64,000 nt of DNA from Arthrobacter mangrovi. GTDB taxonomy: Bacteria > Actinomycetota > Actinomycetes > Actinomycetales > Micrococcaceae. Positions 40,718 to 48,804 of this stretch are shown piece by piece (within the stretch, counting starts at the first letter, position 1; each line of letters opens with the position of its first letter). The position numbers and the translations under genes were made by a program. The notes beneath the pieces were generated by a model that worked only from the letters and a program-made list of their open reading frames with translations, searched no databases and was not told the origin of the DNA. Location: assembly GCF_026011795.1 (NCBI RefSeq), contig NZ_BRVS01000004.1:186001-250000 (forward strand), in the 5' to 3' direction.

Positions 40718-41431
40718 TCAATAGTCCAGGCCCTGGGTCGGAACCACCAGCCCGGTTTCGTAGGCGTAGACCACGGCCTGCACGCGGTCGCGCAGGTGCA
40801 GCTTGGCCAGGATGCGCCGCACGTGGGTCTTCACCGTCGCCTCGGACAGGAAGAAGCGGTGGGCGATTTCGGCATTGGACAGTCCCTCCGCGATAGCGCC
40901 CAGCACCTCGAGTTCGCGGGGCGTGAGGTCGTCGAGCAGCGGGTCGCGTTGCGGCGGGGCGGCAGGTCCGCCGGCGGGGAGCCCGCGGACATAGGTTTCC
41001 AGCAGCCGCTGCGTCACGCGCGGCGCCACGACGGCATCCCCGCTGGCGACCAGGCGCACTGCCTGCACGAGTTCCTCCGGCGCCACGTCCTTGAGCAGGA
41101 AGGCACTGGCCCCGGCCTGCAGCCCGGCGAAGGCGTATTCGTCCAGGTCGAAGGTGGTCAGGATGATAATCCTCGCAGCCAGCCCGGCCTCCGTAATCCG
41201 GCGCGTGGCCTCAATACCGTCCAGCACCGGCATCCGCACGTCCATCAGCACCACCTCCGGCTCGAGCCGGCGCACCAGTTCCAGCGCCTCGGCCCCGTGC
41301 GAGGCCTCGCCGGCGATTTCCACGTCGTCCTCGCCCTCGAGAATCAGCCGGAACCCCATGCGCAGCAGCGGCTGGTCGTCCACCAGCAGGACCCTGATCG
41401 GGTCCCGCACACCCGTGTTCTCCTCAGCCAT
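40718..41431 (-). CDS. LuxR/NarL-type response regulator
   Basis: 237 aa from ATG 41431 (GGAG 8 nt upstream). Receiver domain with acidic pocket D18/D19, phosphoacceptor D64 and Lys in LLKDV; C-terminal LuxR HTH (LTPRELEVLGAIAEGLSNAEIA in part). The start lies inside the histidine kinase gene by 8 nt, so the two are coupled. With the kinase and the ABC-2 exporter just upstream, it probably controls that exporter in response to an envelope or antimicrobial signal. Confidence 0.88.
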   Translation of the reverse strand: MAEENTGVRDPIRVLLVDDQPLLRMGFRLILEGEDDVEIAGEASHGAEALELVRRLEPEVVLMDVRMPVLDGIEATRRITEAGLAARIIILTTFDLDEYAFAGLQAGASAFLLKDVAPEELVQAVRLVASGDAVVAPRVTQRLLETYVRGLPAGGPAAPPQRDPLLDDLTPRELEVLGAIAEGLSNAEIAHRFFLSEATVKTHVRRILAKLHLRDRVQAVVYAYETGLVVPTQGLDY

Positions 41432-42686
41432 GCGCAAGCTCCTCCCCCGGCCAATGCAACGTTGCTTCGACTATCCAACCACCCCCGGGCCGGGGCCCGC
41501 ACGCGACCTGTCCGCTGTAGATGGCGGCGCGTTCCCGCATGCCCGCGATCCCCTGCCCGGCGCCCAGGGACTTCACGTTCGCCGGGGCTCGGCCGTCGTC
41601 GGACACGCAGATGTACACCTGGCCGTCCGAACGGGCCACCGTCAGTTCGACTTCGCTCATCCCGCGGGCGTAGCGCAGCACGTTGGTCAACGACTCCTGG
41701 ATGATCCGGTAGGCGTTGAGCCGGAAGTTGGGATCCTCGGGCAGCGGCGGTCCGCTGGTGACCACCTTCAGCGGCAGCCCGGCGGCGCGGAAACCCTCGA
41801 CCAGGTCCGCCAGCTCGCTGCCGGCCGGTTCCAGCGGCGCCGCGGGCTGCTGGCCGCCCTCGCGCAGCACTCCCAGCACGCGGCGCATGTCCGCCAGCGC
41901 GGTCCGCCCGGTGGTGGAGAGCTGCCCCAGCACCTCGCCGGCGCGCTGCGGATCCTTCTTGACCACGACGGCGGCCCCGTCCGAGAGCGCGACCATCACC
42001 GAGAGCGAGTGGGCAACGACGTCGTGCATTTCCCGGGCGATCCGGTTCCGCTCCGTCGCCGAGGCGAGCATCGCGTTGTCGGCCGCCCAGCGGTGCAGCT
42101 CCATGTCGTGCAGCCGGTCCCGCCGGACGGTGACGCCGATGCCGGCCGCGATCACGTTGAACAAGATCATAATCACGCCGGAGACCAGGCCGACGTACGG
42201 CGGCAGTTCCCCGGACGCGATGCTTTCGGAGATTTCGGGCGGCAGGTTGATTCCCATGGCGGCCACCATCAGGACCCCGACGACGATCGCGGCGGCCACA
42301 GCAACGGCGGCACGCACCGTCGTGGCGAGGGTGTAGAGGGCGATCCAGATGCCGATGGAGCTGCTGCCCGTGCTGGTGTACAGGATGGTCAGGACATCGC
42401 TCACCGTGGCCAGGGCCAGCACGAGCCACGGGAAGCGCCGCCGGAAGGCGAGCGCCGCGCAGACGGCCAGCAGCAGGACCAGGGGCAGCCACTCCCCCTT
42501 GCCCAGCGTGACCACCACGTTCGGCAGGCCGAAGAGCGCGGTCGCGGCAATCAGGACCCAGTCCATCGCGACCGGGTGGGCATGGAAGTAGCGGCGGATC
42601 GGGCCGCGGCGCTTGGAAGAGATTTCGGCGAAGGAGACAGCGGCCGTTCGCTCCGCTGCCTCCTTCGCCGAAGACTGTGCACTCAT
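41424..42686 (-). CDS. NarL-type sensor histidine kinase
   Basis: 420 aa. Five to six N-terminal membrane helices (residues ~42-190), then a HisKA_3 dimerisation domain with the phosphoacceptor H221 in EMHDVVAHSLS, and a HATPase_c domain with the NVLRYARG N-box-like segment. TAGGCT lies 7 nt before the ATG and there is no SD, so the mRNA may be leaderless, made from a promoter separate from the ABC genes. Partner of the downstream response regulator. Confidence 0.88.
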   Translation of the reverse strand: MSAQSSAKEAAERTAAVSFAEISSKRRGPIRRYFHAHPVAMDWVLIAATALFGLPNVVVTLGKGEWLPLVLLLAVCAALAFRRRFPWLVLALATVSDVLTILYTSTGSSSIGIWIALYTLATTVRAAVAVAAAIVVGVLMVAAMGINLPPEISESIASGELPPYVGLVSGVIMILFNVIAAGIGVTVRRDRLHDMELHRWAADNAMLASATERNRIAREMHDVVAHSLSVMVALSDGAAVVVKKDPQRAGEVLGQLSTTGRTALADMRRVLGVLREGGQQPAAPLEPAGSELADLVEGFRAAGLPLKVVTSGPPLPEDPNFRLNAYRIIQESLTNVLRYARGMSEVELTVARSDGQVYICVSDDGRAPANVKSLGAGQGIAGMRERAAIYSGQVACGPRPGGGWIVEATLHWPGEELAHG

Positions 42687-42722
42687 TCAGATGAGCCTAC
42701 GGGTTCGGATCGGGTGGGGGGA

Positions 42723-43571
42723 TCAGACGTCCCGGGTCTTCGTCGTCACGGCCGCTGCCGCCAGCAGCACCGCCGCCCAGGCGGCCATGACCAGGCCGCC
42801 CTGGAGCTGGGTCAGCGCGTCCTCGGGAATCTGCAGCGCCACGAGCTGGCGCCCGGCGTTGGAGGGCAGGAAGGGCTCGACGCCGTCCTTCACCCAGTCG
42901 AACTGCAGCATGCTGGCGACTATCGGCAGCACCAGCAGCAGGGCGACCAGCGTGACGATGCCGCCTGCGCTGTTGCGCAGCAGCGAGCCGAGCGCCAGGC
43001 CCATCAGCGCCACCAGGGCGAGGTAGACCCCGGAGAGCAGGATGGACTGCACCAGGTTCTCCACGTCCAGCCCGTACTCCAGGCCGTACTGGGAGAGCAC
43101 CGGCTGGCTGGCGAAGTAGGTGGCGAAGCTGGAGACGACGCCGACGATGGCCGCGACGACGGCTACGACCACGGCCTTGGCGGCGAGGGCGGGAATCCGC
43201 CGCGGCACCGCCGTCATGGTGGAGCGGATCATGCCCGTGGAGTATTCCGAGGCGATCAGCAGGACGCCGAGGGCGCCGATGATGAGCTGGCCGAAGTCGA
43301 GGCCCCCGGTGGCCATCATGTGGATCATCGACGGATCCAGGCCGACCGAGGCCGGATCCTGGCCGTCCGCACGGAGCTGCTCGATCCCCGAACCCATGCC
43401 CCAGGCACCGAGCACGCCGATGCCGATGCTGACGGCGATGGTAGTGGCCAGCAGGATCCAGGTGGAGCGCAGGGTGGTGAACTTGATCCATTCCGAATGC
43501 AGGGCGCGGGCGAAGCTGACGCCCTTGCCGGAGACCCGCGCGGCGGGGCGGTTCATGGTTGCGGTGCTCAT
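42723..43571 (-). CDS. ABC-2-type transporter permease
   Basis: 282 aa with six membrane helices. It has an N-terminal cytoplasmic stretch typical of these permeases (FARALHSEWIKFTTLRSTW), a large loop after helix 1 and a GxxxxSSxEYSTGMIRSTM-like coupling segment (EYSTGMIRSTMTAVPRR). Together with the ATPase gene that precedes it by 4 nt it forms an exporter of unknown substrate, commonly lantibiotic/drug resistance type. Confidence 0.85.
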   Translation of the reverse strand: MSTATMNRPAARVSGKGVSFARALHSEWIKFTTLRSTWILLATTIAVSIGIGVLGAWGMGSGIEQLRADGQDPASVGLDPSMIHMMATGGLDFGQLIIGALGVLLIASEYSTGMIRSTMTAVPRRIPALAAKAVVVAVVAAIVGVVSSFATYFASQPVLSQYGLEYGLDVENLVQSILLSGVYLALVALMGLALGSLLRNSAGGIVTLVALLLVLPIVASMLQFDWVKDGVEPFLPSNAGRQLVALQIPEDALTQLQGGLVMAAWAAVLLAAAAVTTKTRDV

Positions 43572-43575
43572 GGCC

Positions 43576-44574
43576 TTACTTCCCTTCCCGGGAGGCTGCC
43601 CCGGCGCCGGCCAGGACCTCCTGCGGCCCGGCCGGAGTGTCCGTGTTGTCTCTGCTGTCGGTGTTGCCGAAGTTCTGCGAGTGATACTCGACCTCGTCCT
43701 TGGTCAGCGCCATGTAGACCTCCTCGAGCGAGGCCTGCAGCGGCGTGAGTTCGTAGACCAGGACCTGGTGGTCCAGCGCCGTCCGGGCGATGGTCCGGGC
43801 ATCGACGCCGGCGATTTCCAGCAGGGCGGCGTCCCGGGTTTCGATCGTGACCCCCTCGGCGGCAAGCGCGCGGCCGAGCACCTCCGGCTGGTCCGTACGG
43901 ACACGTGTGCGGAGCTGGCCGCTGCGCGCCAGGAAGTCCTGCATCGAGGCGTCCGCGATGATCCGGCCGCGGCCGATCACCAGCAGGTGGTCGGCCGTCT
44001 GGGCCATCTCGCTCATCAGGTGGGAGGACAGGAAGACGGTGCGGCCCTCGGCGGCGAGCGCACGGACCAGATTGCGGACCCAGAGCACGCCTTCGGGGTC
44101 GAGCCCGTTGACCGGCTCGTCCAGGATCACCGTCTGCGGATCCCCGAGCAGGGCGGCGGCGATACCCAGCCGCTGCCCCATGCCGAGCGAAAAACCGCCG
44201 ACCCGCTTCTTGGCCACGGCGCCCAGGCCAGTCAGCTCGATGACGTCGTGGACGCGCGTCTTGCTGATGCCGTGCGTGGCTGCCATGGCGCGCAGGTGGT
44301 TGTAGGCGCTCCGCGAGGAGTGCACCGCCTTGGCGTCGAGCAGGGCGCCGACTTCGCGCAGCGGCGCCCGGTGCCCGGCGTAGTGCCGGCCGTTGACCGT
44401 GACGTCGCCGCCCGTCGGGCGGTCCAGCCCCATGATCATGCGCATCGTGGTGGACTTGCCCGCACCGTTCGGACCGAGGAAGCCGGTCACCTTGCCGGGC
44501 TGCACCGTGAAGGAAATCCCCTGCACCGCAGGTTTCTTGCCGTACATCTTGACCAGGCCGCGTGCCTCGATCAT
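43576..44574 (-). CDS. ABC transporter ATP-binding protein
   Basis: 332 aa. Walker A GPNGAGKSTT, Q-loop region after VNGRHYAGH, signature FSLGMGQRLGIAAALL (a variant of LSGGQ), Walker B TVILDEPVNGLDPEG and the switch His in SSHLMSE. The ~100-residue C-terminal part is an accessory domain of the CcmA/BcrA type. Start ATG 44574 has AAGGACGG upstream. Drives export by the downstream permease; the kinase and regulator genes follow. Confidence 0.9.
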   Translation of the reverse strand: MIEARGLVKMYGKKPAVQGISFTVQPGKVTGFLGPNGAGKSTTMRMIMGLDRPTGGDVTVNGRHYAGHRAPLREVGALLDAKAVHSSRSAYNHLRAMAATHGISKTRVHDVIELTGLGAVAKKRVGGFSLGMGQRLGIAAALLGDPQTVILDEPVNGLDPEGVLWVRNLVRALAAEGRTVFLSSHLMSEMAQTADHLLVIGRGRIIADASMQDFLARSGQLRTRVRTDQPEVLGRALAAEGVTIETRDAALLEIAGVDARTIARTALDHQVLVYELTPLQASLEEVYMALTKDEVEYHSQNFGNTDSRDNTDTPAGPQEVLAGAGAASREGK

Positions 44575-44791
44575 GTTTGCCGTCCTTAGTGTCGGGTTGC
44601 GGGCTACGGAGATTTCCCCGCACTGACTACGCTACGGATCAGACGGCGCGCGGTAACCGCACCACGGGATGATCTTGCCAACCGCCGTCGTACTCCTCAG
44701 GGACTACGCTATGGCGCGGGACGCACGCGCCGCTGCCGGGTGATCCCCTGAACCGCCCCTGAAAAACCCTGAGAAACCCGGGCAGACCCTG
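44575..44791. other. Intergenic region between ABC ATPase and MFS genes
   Basis: 217 bp without a gene. It holds two direct copies of GACTACGCTA (44625-44634 and 44702-44711), which on either strand include TACGCT/TAGCGT -10-like words. The promoter of the ABC-kinase genes should be here. Confidence 0.35.
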
Positions 44792-46000
44792 TCAGCCCCG
44801 CTCGGGCCGCTGTTCCCGGGCCGCCGGTGCCGTCAGCAGGGATGCGACCATCAGCACCGCGACGGCCAGCAGCGCGTTGCGGACGCCGATGTGTTCGCCG
44901 AGGAAGCCCAGGAACGGCGGACCGGCCAGGAAGGCCACGTAGCCCAGCGTGGAGACCACGGACACGCGCTCGGCCGCGTAGGCTCGGTCGTCCGCGGCGG
45001 CGGACATGCCCATCGGGAAGCCCAGCGCCGCGCCGGCACCCCAGAGCACGGCGCCGGCTACGGCCAGCGGCACGGAGGGGGCGAACACGAAGACCAGCAG
45101 CCCGGCGAGGGCCACGGTCATACTGGTGCGCAGCACGGCGACGCGGCCCCAGCGGTCGATGAACCGGCCGCCGACCAGCCGCAGCAAGGTCATCGCGGCG
45201 ACGAAGATGCCGAACATCACCGCGCCGGTCGCCTCGGTGGCGCCGAGGCCGACCACGGTGGCTTGGGCGATCCAGTCGTTCGCGGCGCCTTCGGTGAGGG
45301 CGGCGCCAAGAACGACGACGCCGATCAGTACCGTGCGCGGCTCGCGCCAGGGGGCGAACCGGCTGCGGCGGGGCTCGCCGTCGCCGGCCCGCTCCGGCGC
45401 GTGCGGCAGGAAGTACTTCGGGACCGCGAGCAGCACCGCCGTGACGAGCACCGCCAGGCAGAGCAGGTGGACGGCGAGCTGGACGTCCAGCACGGAGAGC
45501 CAGGCGCCGATCATCGCGCCGGCGAACGCGCCGAGGCTGAAGGCGGCATGGAACTGGGGCATGATGGTCCGCAGCATCCGCCGCTCGACATCCGCACCTT
45601 CGATGTTCTGCGCCACGTCCCACCAGGCCACGCCGATCCCGTAGCAGAACAACGCGGCCGCGGCGCCGGGAGCGGACCCGGCGAAGAGAGCCAGCGCCAG
45701 GCCGGAAGCGGCGATGGCCGCGATGACGCCGCCCGCCCGGACCGTGTTGGCGGTGCCGATCCTGGCGGCGATGGGGCCGGCCAGCGGCAGCGACAGGACG
45801 GAGCCGAGTCCGAGGGCCAGCAGGAGCAGCCCGATCTCCCCCGCGGTGATGTCCAGCGCCGCCGCGGCGGCCGGGATGCGCGCGGCCCAGCTGGCGAAAA
45901 CCAGCCCGTTCAGGCCGAACACTGCGAAGGTGGCGGCGGCCGCGTTCCGGGCGGCGCGATCGGCGCTCACGGGCGGCGCTTCGGGGGTGTCTTGATGCAC
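44792..46000 (-). CDS. MFS transporter
   Basis: 402 aa from GTG 46000. Twelve hydrophobic helices; helix 1 has the FGLNGLVFASWAARIP motif seen in FucP/YbjJ-like inner-membrane MFS proteins, and loop 2-3 and GGRFIDRWGRVAVLR in the second half fit the MFS signature. Substrate unknown; the YbjJ-like group is associated with sugar or drug export. CAGACT lies 6 nt before the GTG and there is no SD. No neighbouring gene suggests a pathway. Confidence 0.8.
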   Translation of the reverse strand: MHQDTPEAPPVSADRAARNAAAATFAVFGLNGLVFASWAARIPAAAAALDITAGEIGLLLLALGLGSVLSLPLAGPIAARIGTANTVRAGGVIAAIAASGLALALFAGSAPGAAAALFCYGIGVAWWDVAQNIEGADVERRMLRTIMPQFHAAFSLGAFAGAMIGAWLSVLDVQLAVHLLCLAVLVTAVLLAVPKYFLPHAPERAGDGEPRRSRFAPWREPRTVLIGVVVLGAALTEGAANDWIAQATVVGLGATEATGAVMFGIFVAAMTLLRLVGGRFIDRWGRVAVLRTSMTVALAGLLVFVFAPSVPLAVAGAVLWGAGAALGFPMGMSAAADDRAYAAERVSVVSTLGYVAFLAGPPFLGFLGEHIGVRNALLAVAVLMVASLLTAPAAREQRPERG

Positions 46001-46358
46001 CGTTCCAGTCTGCCATCGGCGTCCGCTGTGTCCAGCCGCAATACGAACCCCGCACCGCGGCCGGTTTTGCCCCGGACGCGCGAAATGACCTGAAGTCAGG
46101 CCTCCCCAGTAGCCAACTCACTTCAAGCCATTTCGCAAAAGCAGCCGCGAATCTCAGATGTTGCCACCTCAGCCGGTCACCCGGCCGCCCCCAAGCGGAT
46201 TATGCTGCTGCCGGTTGCGGGCCGGTTTCCCTTTCCGCTTCCAACACAATTAGTGTGGCCGATCCATGGAGCGTTTGACCATAGCCTGCCACCCTAGTTC
46301 GCAAACGCTGGGGTAGCCTTGGGATCCGCCGTCACGGGGATGGGAGGCGATCCCGCAT
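46001..46358. repeat. Intergenic region with 17-bp imperfect inverted repeat (46080-46136)
   Basis: 358 bp without a gene. Arms GCGAAATGACCTGAAGT (46080-46096) and ACTTCAAGCCATTTCGC (46120-46136) pair at 15 of 17 positions around a 23-nt spacer that, read on the minus strand, has TTGGCTACTGGGGAGGCCT. That spacer resembles the one in the 12379-12442 element, so both may belong to one repeat family. The remaining sequence up to 46358 shows nothing recognisable. Confidence 0.5.
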
Positions 46359-47375
46359 CTAGGGGGCGCACCAGTCCAGCAGCTTCGGCAGCGGCCAGGT
46401 GTTGATGATCCGCTCCGCCGGAACGCCGTTGCGGGCGGCGCGTTCGGCCCCGTACTGCAGGAAATCCAGCTGGCCCGGGGCGTGGGCGTCGCTGTCGATG
46501 CTGAAGAGGCAGCCCGCATCGAGGGCCAGCTGGATCAGGTCGTCCGGCGGGTCCTGGCGTTCGGGGCGGGAATTGATTTCGACGGCGACGCCATACTCGG
46601 CGCAGGCGGCGAATACCCGCTCGGCATCGAACTCGGACTGGGGACGGGTGCCGCGGGAGCCTTTGACGAGCCGGCCGGTGCAATGGCCGAGCACGTTGGT
46701 GTGCGGATCCGCGATGCCCTTGAGCATCCGGCGCGTCATCGGCCCCTTCTCGGCGCGCAGCTTGGAGTGCACGCTGGCCACCACCACGTCCAGCCGGTCC
46801 AGGAGTTCCGGCTCCTGGTCCAGTTCGCCGGACTCCAGGATGTCCACCTCGATCCCGGCCAGCAGGCGGAAGCCGTCTCCGCCGCCGTCGTTAATCCCCG
46901 CAACGACGTCCAGTTGCTGCTCCAGCCGCTCCGGGCTGAGCCCATTGGCGATCTTGAGGTTGGGCGAATGGTCCGTCAGGGCCAGATACTCCCGGCCCAG
47001 CCAGCGGGCGGCCGCCACCATCTCCTCGATCGGGGAGCCGCCGTCCGACCAGCTGCTGTGGCTGTGCAGGTCCCCGCGCAGCGCCGCGCGCAGCTCGGCG
47101 CCGCCCTCGGCCAGCGGTGCGGCGGAACGTTCGCGCAGCTTCGCAAGGTAGTCCGGCACCTCGCCGTCGACGGCCTGGCGGATCACCTCGAAGGTCCGCG
47201 CTCCAATCCCCTTCATGTTCTTGAGCCGGCCGTCCCTGGCCCGCGCGGCCAGGTCCTCGGGCTCCAGCGGGCCGATGGTTCCCGCGGCGCGGCGGAAGGC
47301 CTGCACCTTGAAGCTCGGGGCCAGCTCGCGCTCCAGCCAGAACGCGATCTCGTTGAGGGCGTCGACAGCATCCAT
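46359..47375 (-). CDS. PHP-domain protein (PolX C-terminal-like), with helix-hairpin-helix N-terminus
   Basis: 338 aa from ATG 47375; in-frame ATGs at 47390 and 47399 are possible. The first ~90 residues are a helix-hairpin-helix region (GRLKNMKGIGARTFEVI) as in DNA polymerase X. The rest is a PHP phosphoesterase with metal motifs GDLHSHSSWSDGG, ALTDHSPN, GIEVDIL, VASVHSKL, GHCTGRL, and DSDAHAPGQ. Resembles a PolX without its polymerase palm. It may be a 3'-phosphatase/exonuclease or another phosphatase. Stand-alone gene. Confidence 0.78.
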   Translation of the reverse strand: MDAVDALNEIAFWLERELAPSFKVQAFRRAAGTIGPLEPEDLAARARDGRLKNMKGIGARTFEVIRQAVDGEVPDYLAKLRERSAAPLAEGGAELRAALRGDLHSHSSWSDGGSPIEEMVAAARWLGREYLALTDHSPNLKIANGLSPERLEQQLDVVAGINDGGGDGFRLLAGIEVDILESGELDQEPELLDRLDVVVASVHSKLRAEKGPMTRRMLKGIADPHTNVLGHCTGRLVKGSRGTRPQSEFDAERVFAACAEYGVAVEINSRPERQDPPDDLIQLALDAGCLFSIDSDAHAPGQLDFLQYGAERAARNGVPAERIINTWPLPKLLDWCAP

Positions 47376-47473
47376 GGCACCATCTTCCATCACCGGCACC
47401 GGGGCCGGGACGGGAGCCCCGAAGTCGGGCGGCGGCCGGTGGACCCCGGGCGGCGGCGGGGACAGGATGGGGT

Positions 47474-48289
47474 ATGGCTACGGACAGAGAAGTTGAGCAG
47501 CAACTCGGCGACCAGGTCACGCACGTGGTCCGGATCGGTAACACGGTGCGCCGGCCGGTGCGCCCGTTCACGGCAACCATCCAGGCCTACCTGGGACATC
47601 TGCGGGACCGCGGTTTCTGCGACGCCCCGGTCCCGTTGGGCTACGACGACGCCGGGCGGGAGGTTTTGTCCTTCGTCCGCGGCGAGGTGCCGGTGGAACC
47701 CCTGCCCGCGCCCGCCACCGGGATGGACGTGCTGCGGTCGCTGGCCCGGCTGATCCGGCGGCTGCACGACGCCGCCGAGGGCTGGGTTCCGCCGCCGGAC
47801 GCGGTCTTCGGCGGCATTCCGGGCGGCCGACCCGACGGCCTCGAGCCCCTCTTCGCAGCGCCGGAGCTGGTGTCCCACCAGGACTATTGCCCCGGGAACG
47901 TGGTGTTCCGTGCCGGCCTTCCCGCGGCGCTGATCGACTTCGACCTCGCCAGGCCCACCACGCGCGTCGCCGACTTGGCCAACGCCCTCTACTGGTGGGC
48001 GCCGTTAATGCATCCGGCGGACCGTGCCCCGTCGCTGGCGGACGCGGACATCCCGGCGCGGGTGCGCACCTTCGCGGACGCCTACGGCCTGGACCGGGAG
48101 CGGCGGCGGGTGCTCACGGACGTGGCCCTGGCCCGCAGCCGGAACGCCCTGTTGACCATGGCGGCTGCGGCCGAGGCGGACCCGGTGTTTGCGCGCTGGT
48201 GGGAAGAAGGGCTCAAGGCCAAGCTGCCGCGCGCCGAGGCCTGGTTGCGCTCAGCTGCGCGGCCGATCACTGATGCCTTGCTGGACTAA
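47474..48289 (+). CDS. Aminoglycoside phosphotransferase-family kinase
   Basis: 271 aa. The kinase-like fold is marked by VSHQDYCPGNVVF (Brenner motif, HxDxxxxN) around residue 135 and IDFDLARP (Mg-binding) 20 residues later. It belongs to APH/ChoK-like small-molecule kinases, most of which act on unknown alcohols or are housekeeping; true aminoglycoside resistance should not be assumed. It is divergent from the PHP gene. CAGGAT lies 5 nt before the ATG. Confidence 0.75.
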   Translation: MATDREVEQQLGDQVTHVVRIGNTVRRPVRPFTATIQAYLGHLRDRGFCDAPVPLGYDDAGREVLSFVRGEVPVEPLPAPATGMDVLRSLARLIRRLHDAAEGWVPPPDAVFGGIPGGRPDGLEPLFAAPELVSHQDYCPGNVVFRAGLPAALIDFDLARPTTRVADLANALYWWAPLMHPADRAPSLADADIPARVRTFADAYGLDRERRRVLTDVALARSRNALLTMAAAAEADPVFARWWEEGLKAKLPRAEAWLRSAARPITDALLD

Positions 48290-48345
48290 CGACAGGTTGT
48301 TCCCGGGCAGGACGTCCGGCGGGGATGGTGTGCGAGGCTAGAGGC

Positions 48346-48768
48346 ATGGATCTTGAGGTGTCGCCCGCTCTCACGATTCCCGCGGCGGAGCTCAGCTGGC
48401 GGTTCTCACGGTCCTCGGGCCCGGGCGGCCAGCACGTCAACACATCGGACAGCCGCGTCGAACTCTCATGGAATATCGACGATTCGACGGCGCTATCGGA
48501 GGGCCAGCGGCTGATCCTGGCGACGCGCCTCGGGCAACGCCTCATCACGGGAACGATCACCGTAACCGCCTCGGAGCGGCGCTCCCAGCTGCGCAATCGC
48601 GAGATCGCCTTGGCCAAGCTCCGCAGCCTTGTCGCCGAGGGCCTCGCTCCTGAAGGTCCGCGCCGCCGCGCGACCAGACCCACCCGGGGCTCGAAGCGCC
48701 GGCGCCTCGAGGCCAAGTCGCAGCGGGCGGCGACGAAACAGCTGCGCCGGCGCCCCTCTGCCGAGTAG
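48346..48768 (+). CDS. arfB: Peptidyl-tRNA hydrolase ArfB (ribosome rescue)
   Basis: 140 aa from ATG 48346. The catalytic GGQ is in SSGPGGQHVNTSDSRVELSW (residues ~26-45), as in class I release factors but without codon-recognition domains. The C-terminal tail is very basic (residues ~105-138), the part that enters the mRNA channel of stalled ribosomes. ArfB/YaeJ frees ribosomes on non-stop mRNA. GAGGCT lies 6 nt before the start and no SD is visible. Convergent with the LuxR-type gene downstream. Confidence 0.88.
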   Translation: MDLEVSPALTIPAAELSWRFSRSSGPGGQHVNTSDSRVELSWNIDDSTALSEGQRLILATRLGQRLITGTITVTASERRSQLRNREIALAKLRSLVAEGLAPEGPRRRATRPTRGSKRRRLEAKSQRAATKQLRRRPSAE

Positions 48769-48804
48769 CCCCCCCGTCCGCGGTTCCCCCGGCCGGGCCG
48801 GCTG

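Noticed and set aside
47474-48289. Aminoglycoside resistance gene
   Set aside because: Only the general APH/ChoK kinase motifs are present; no feature points to aminoglycoside binding or to a mobile resistance context.
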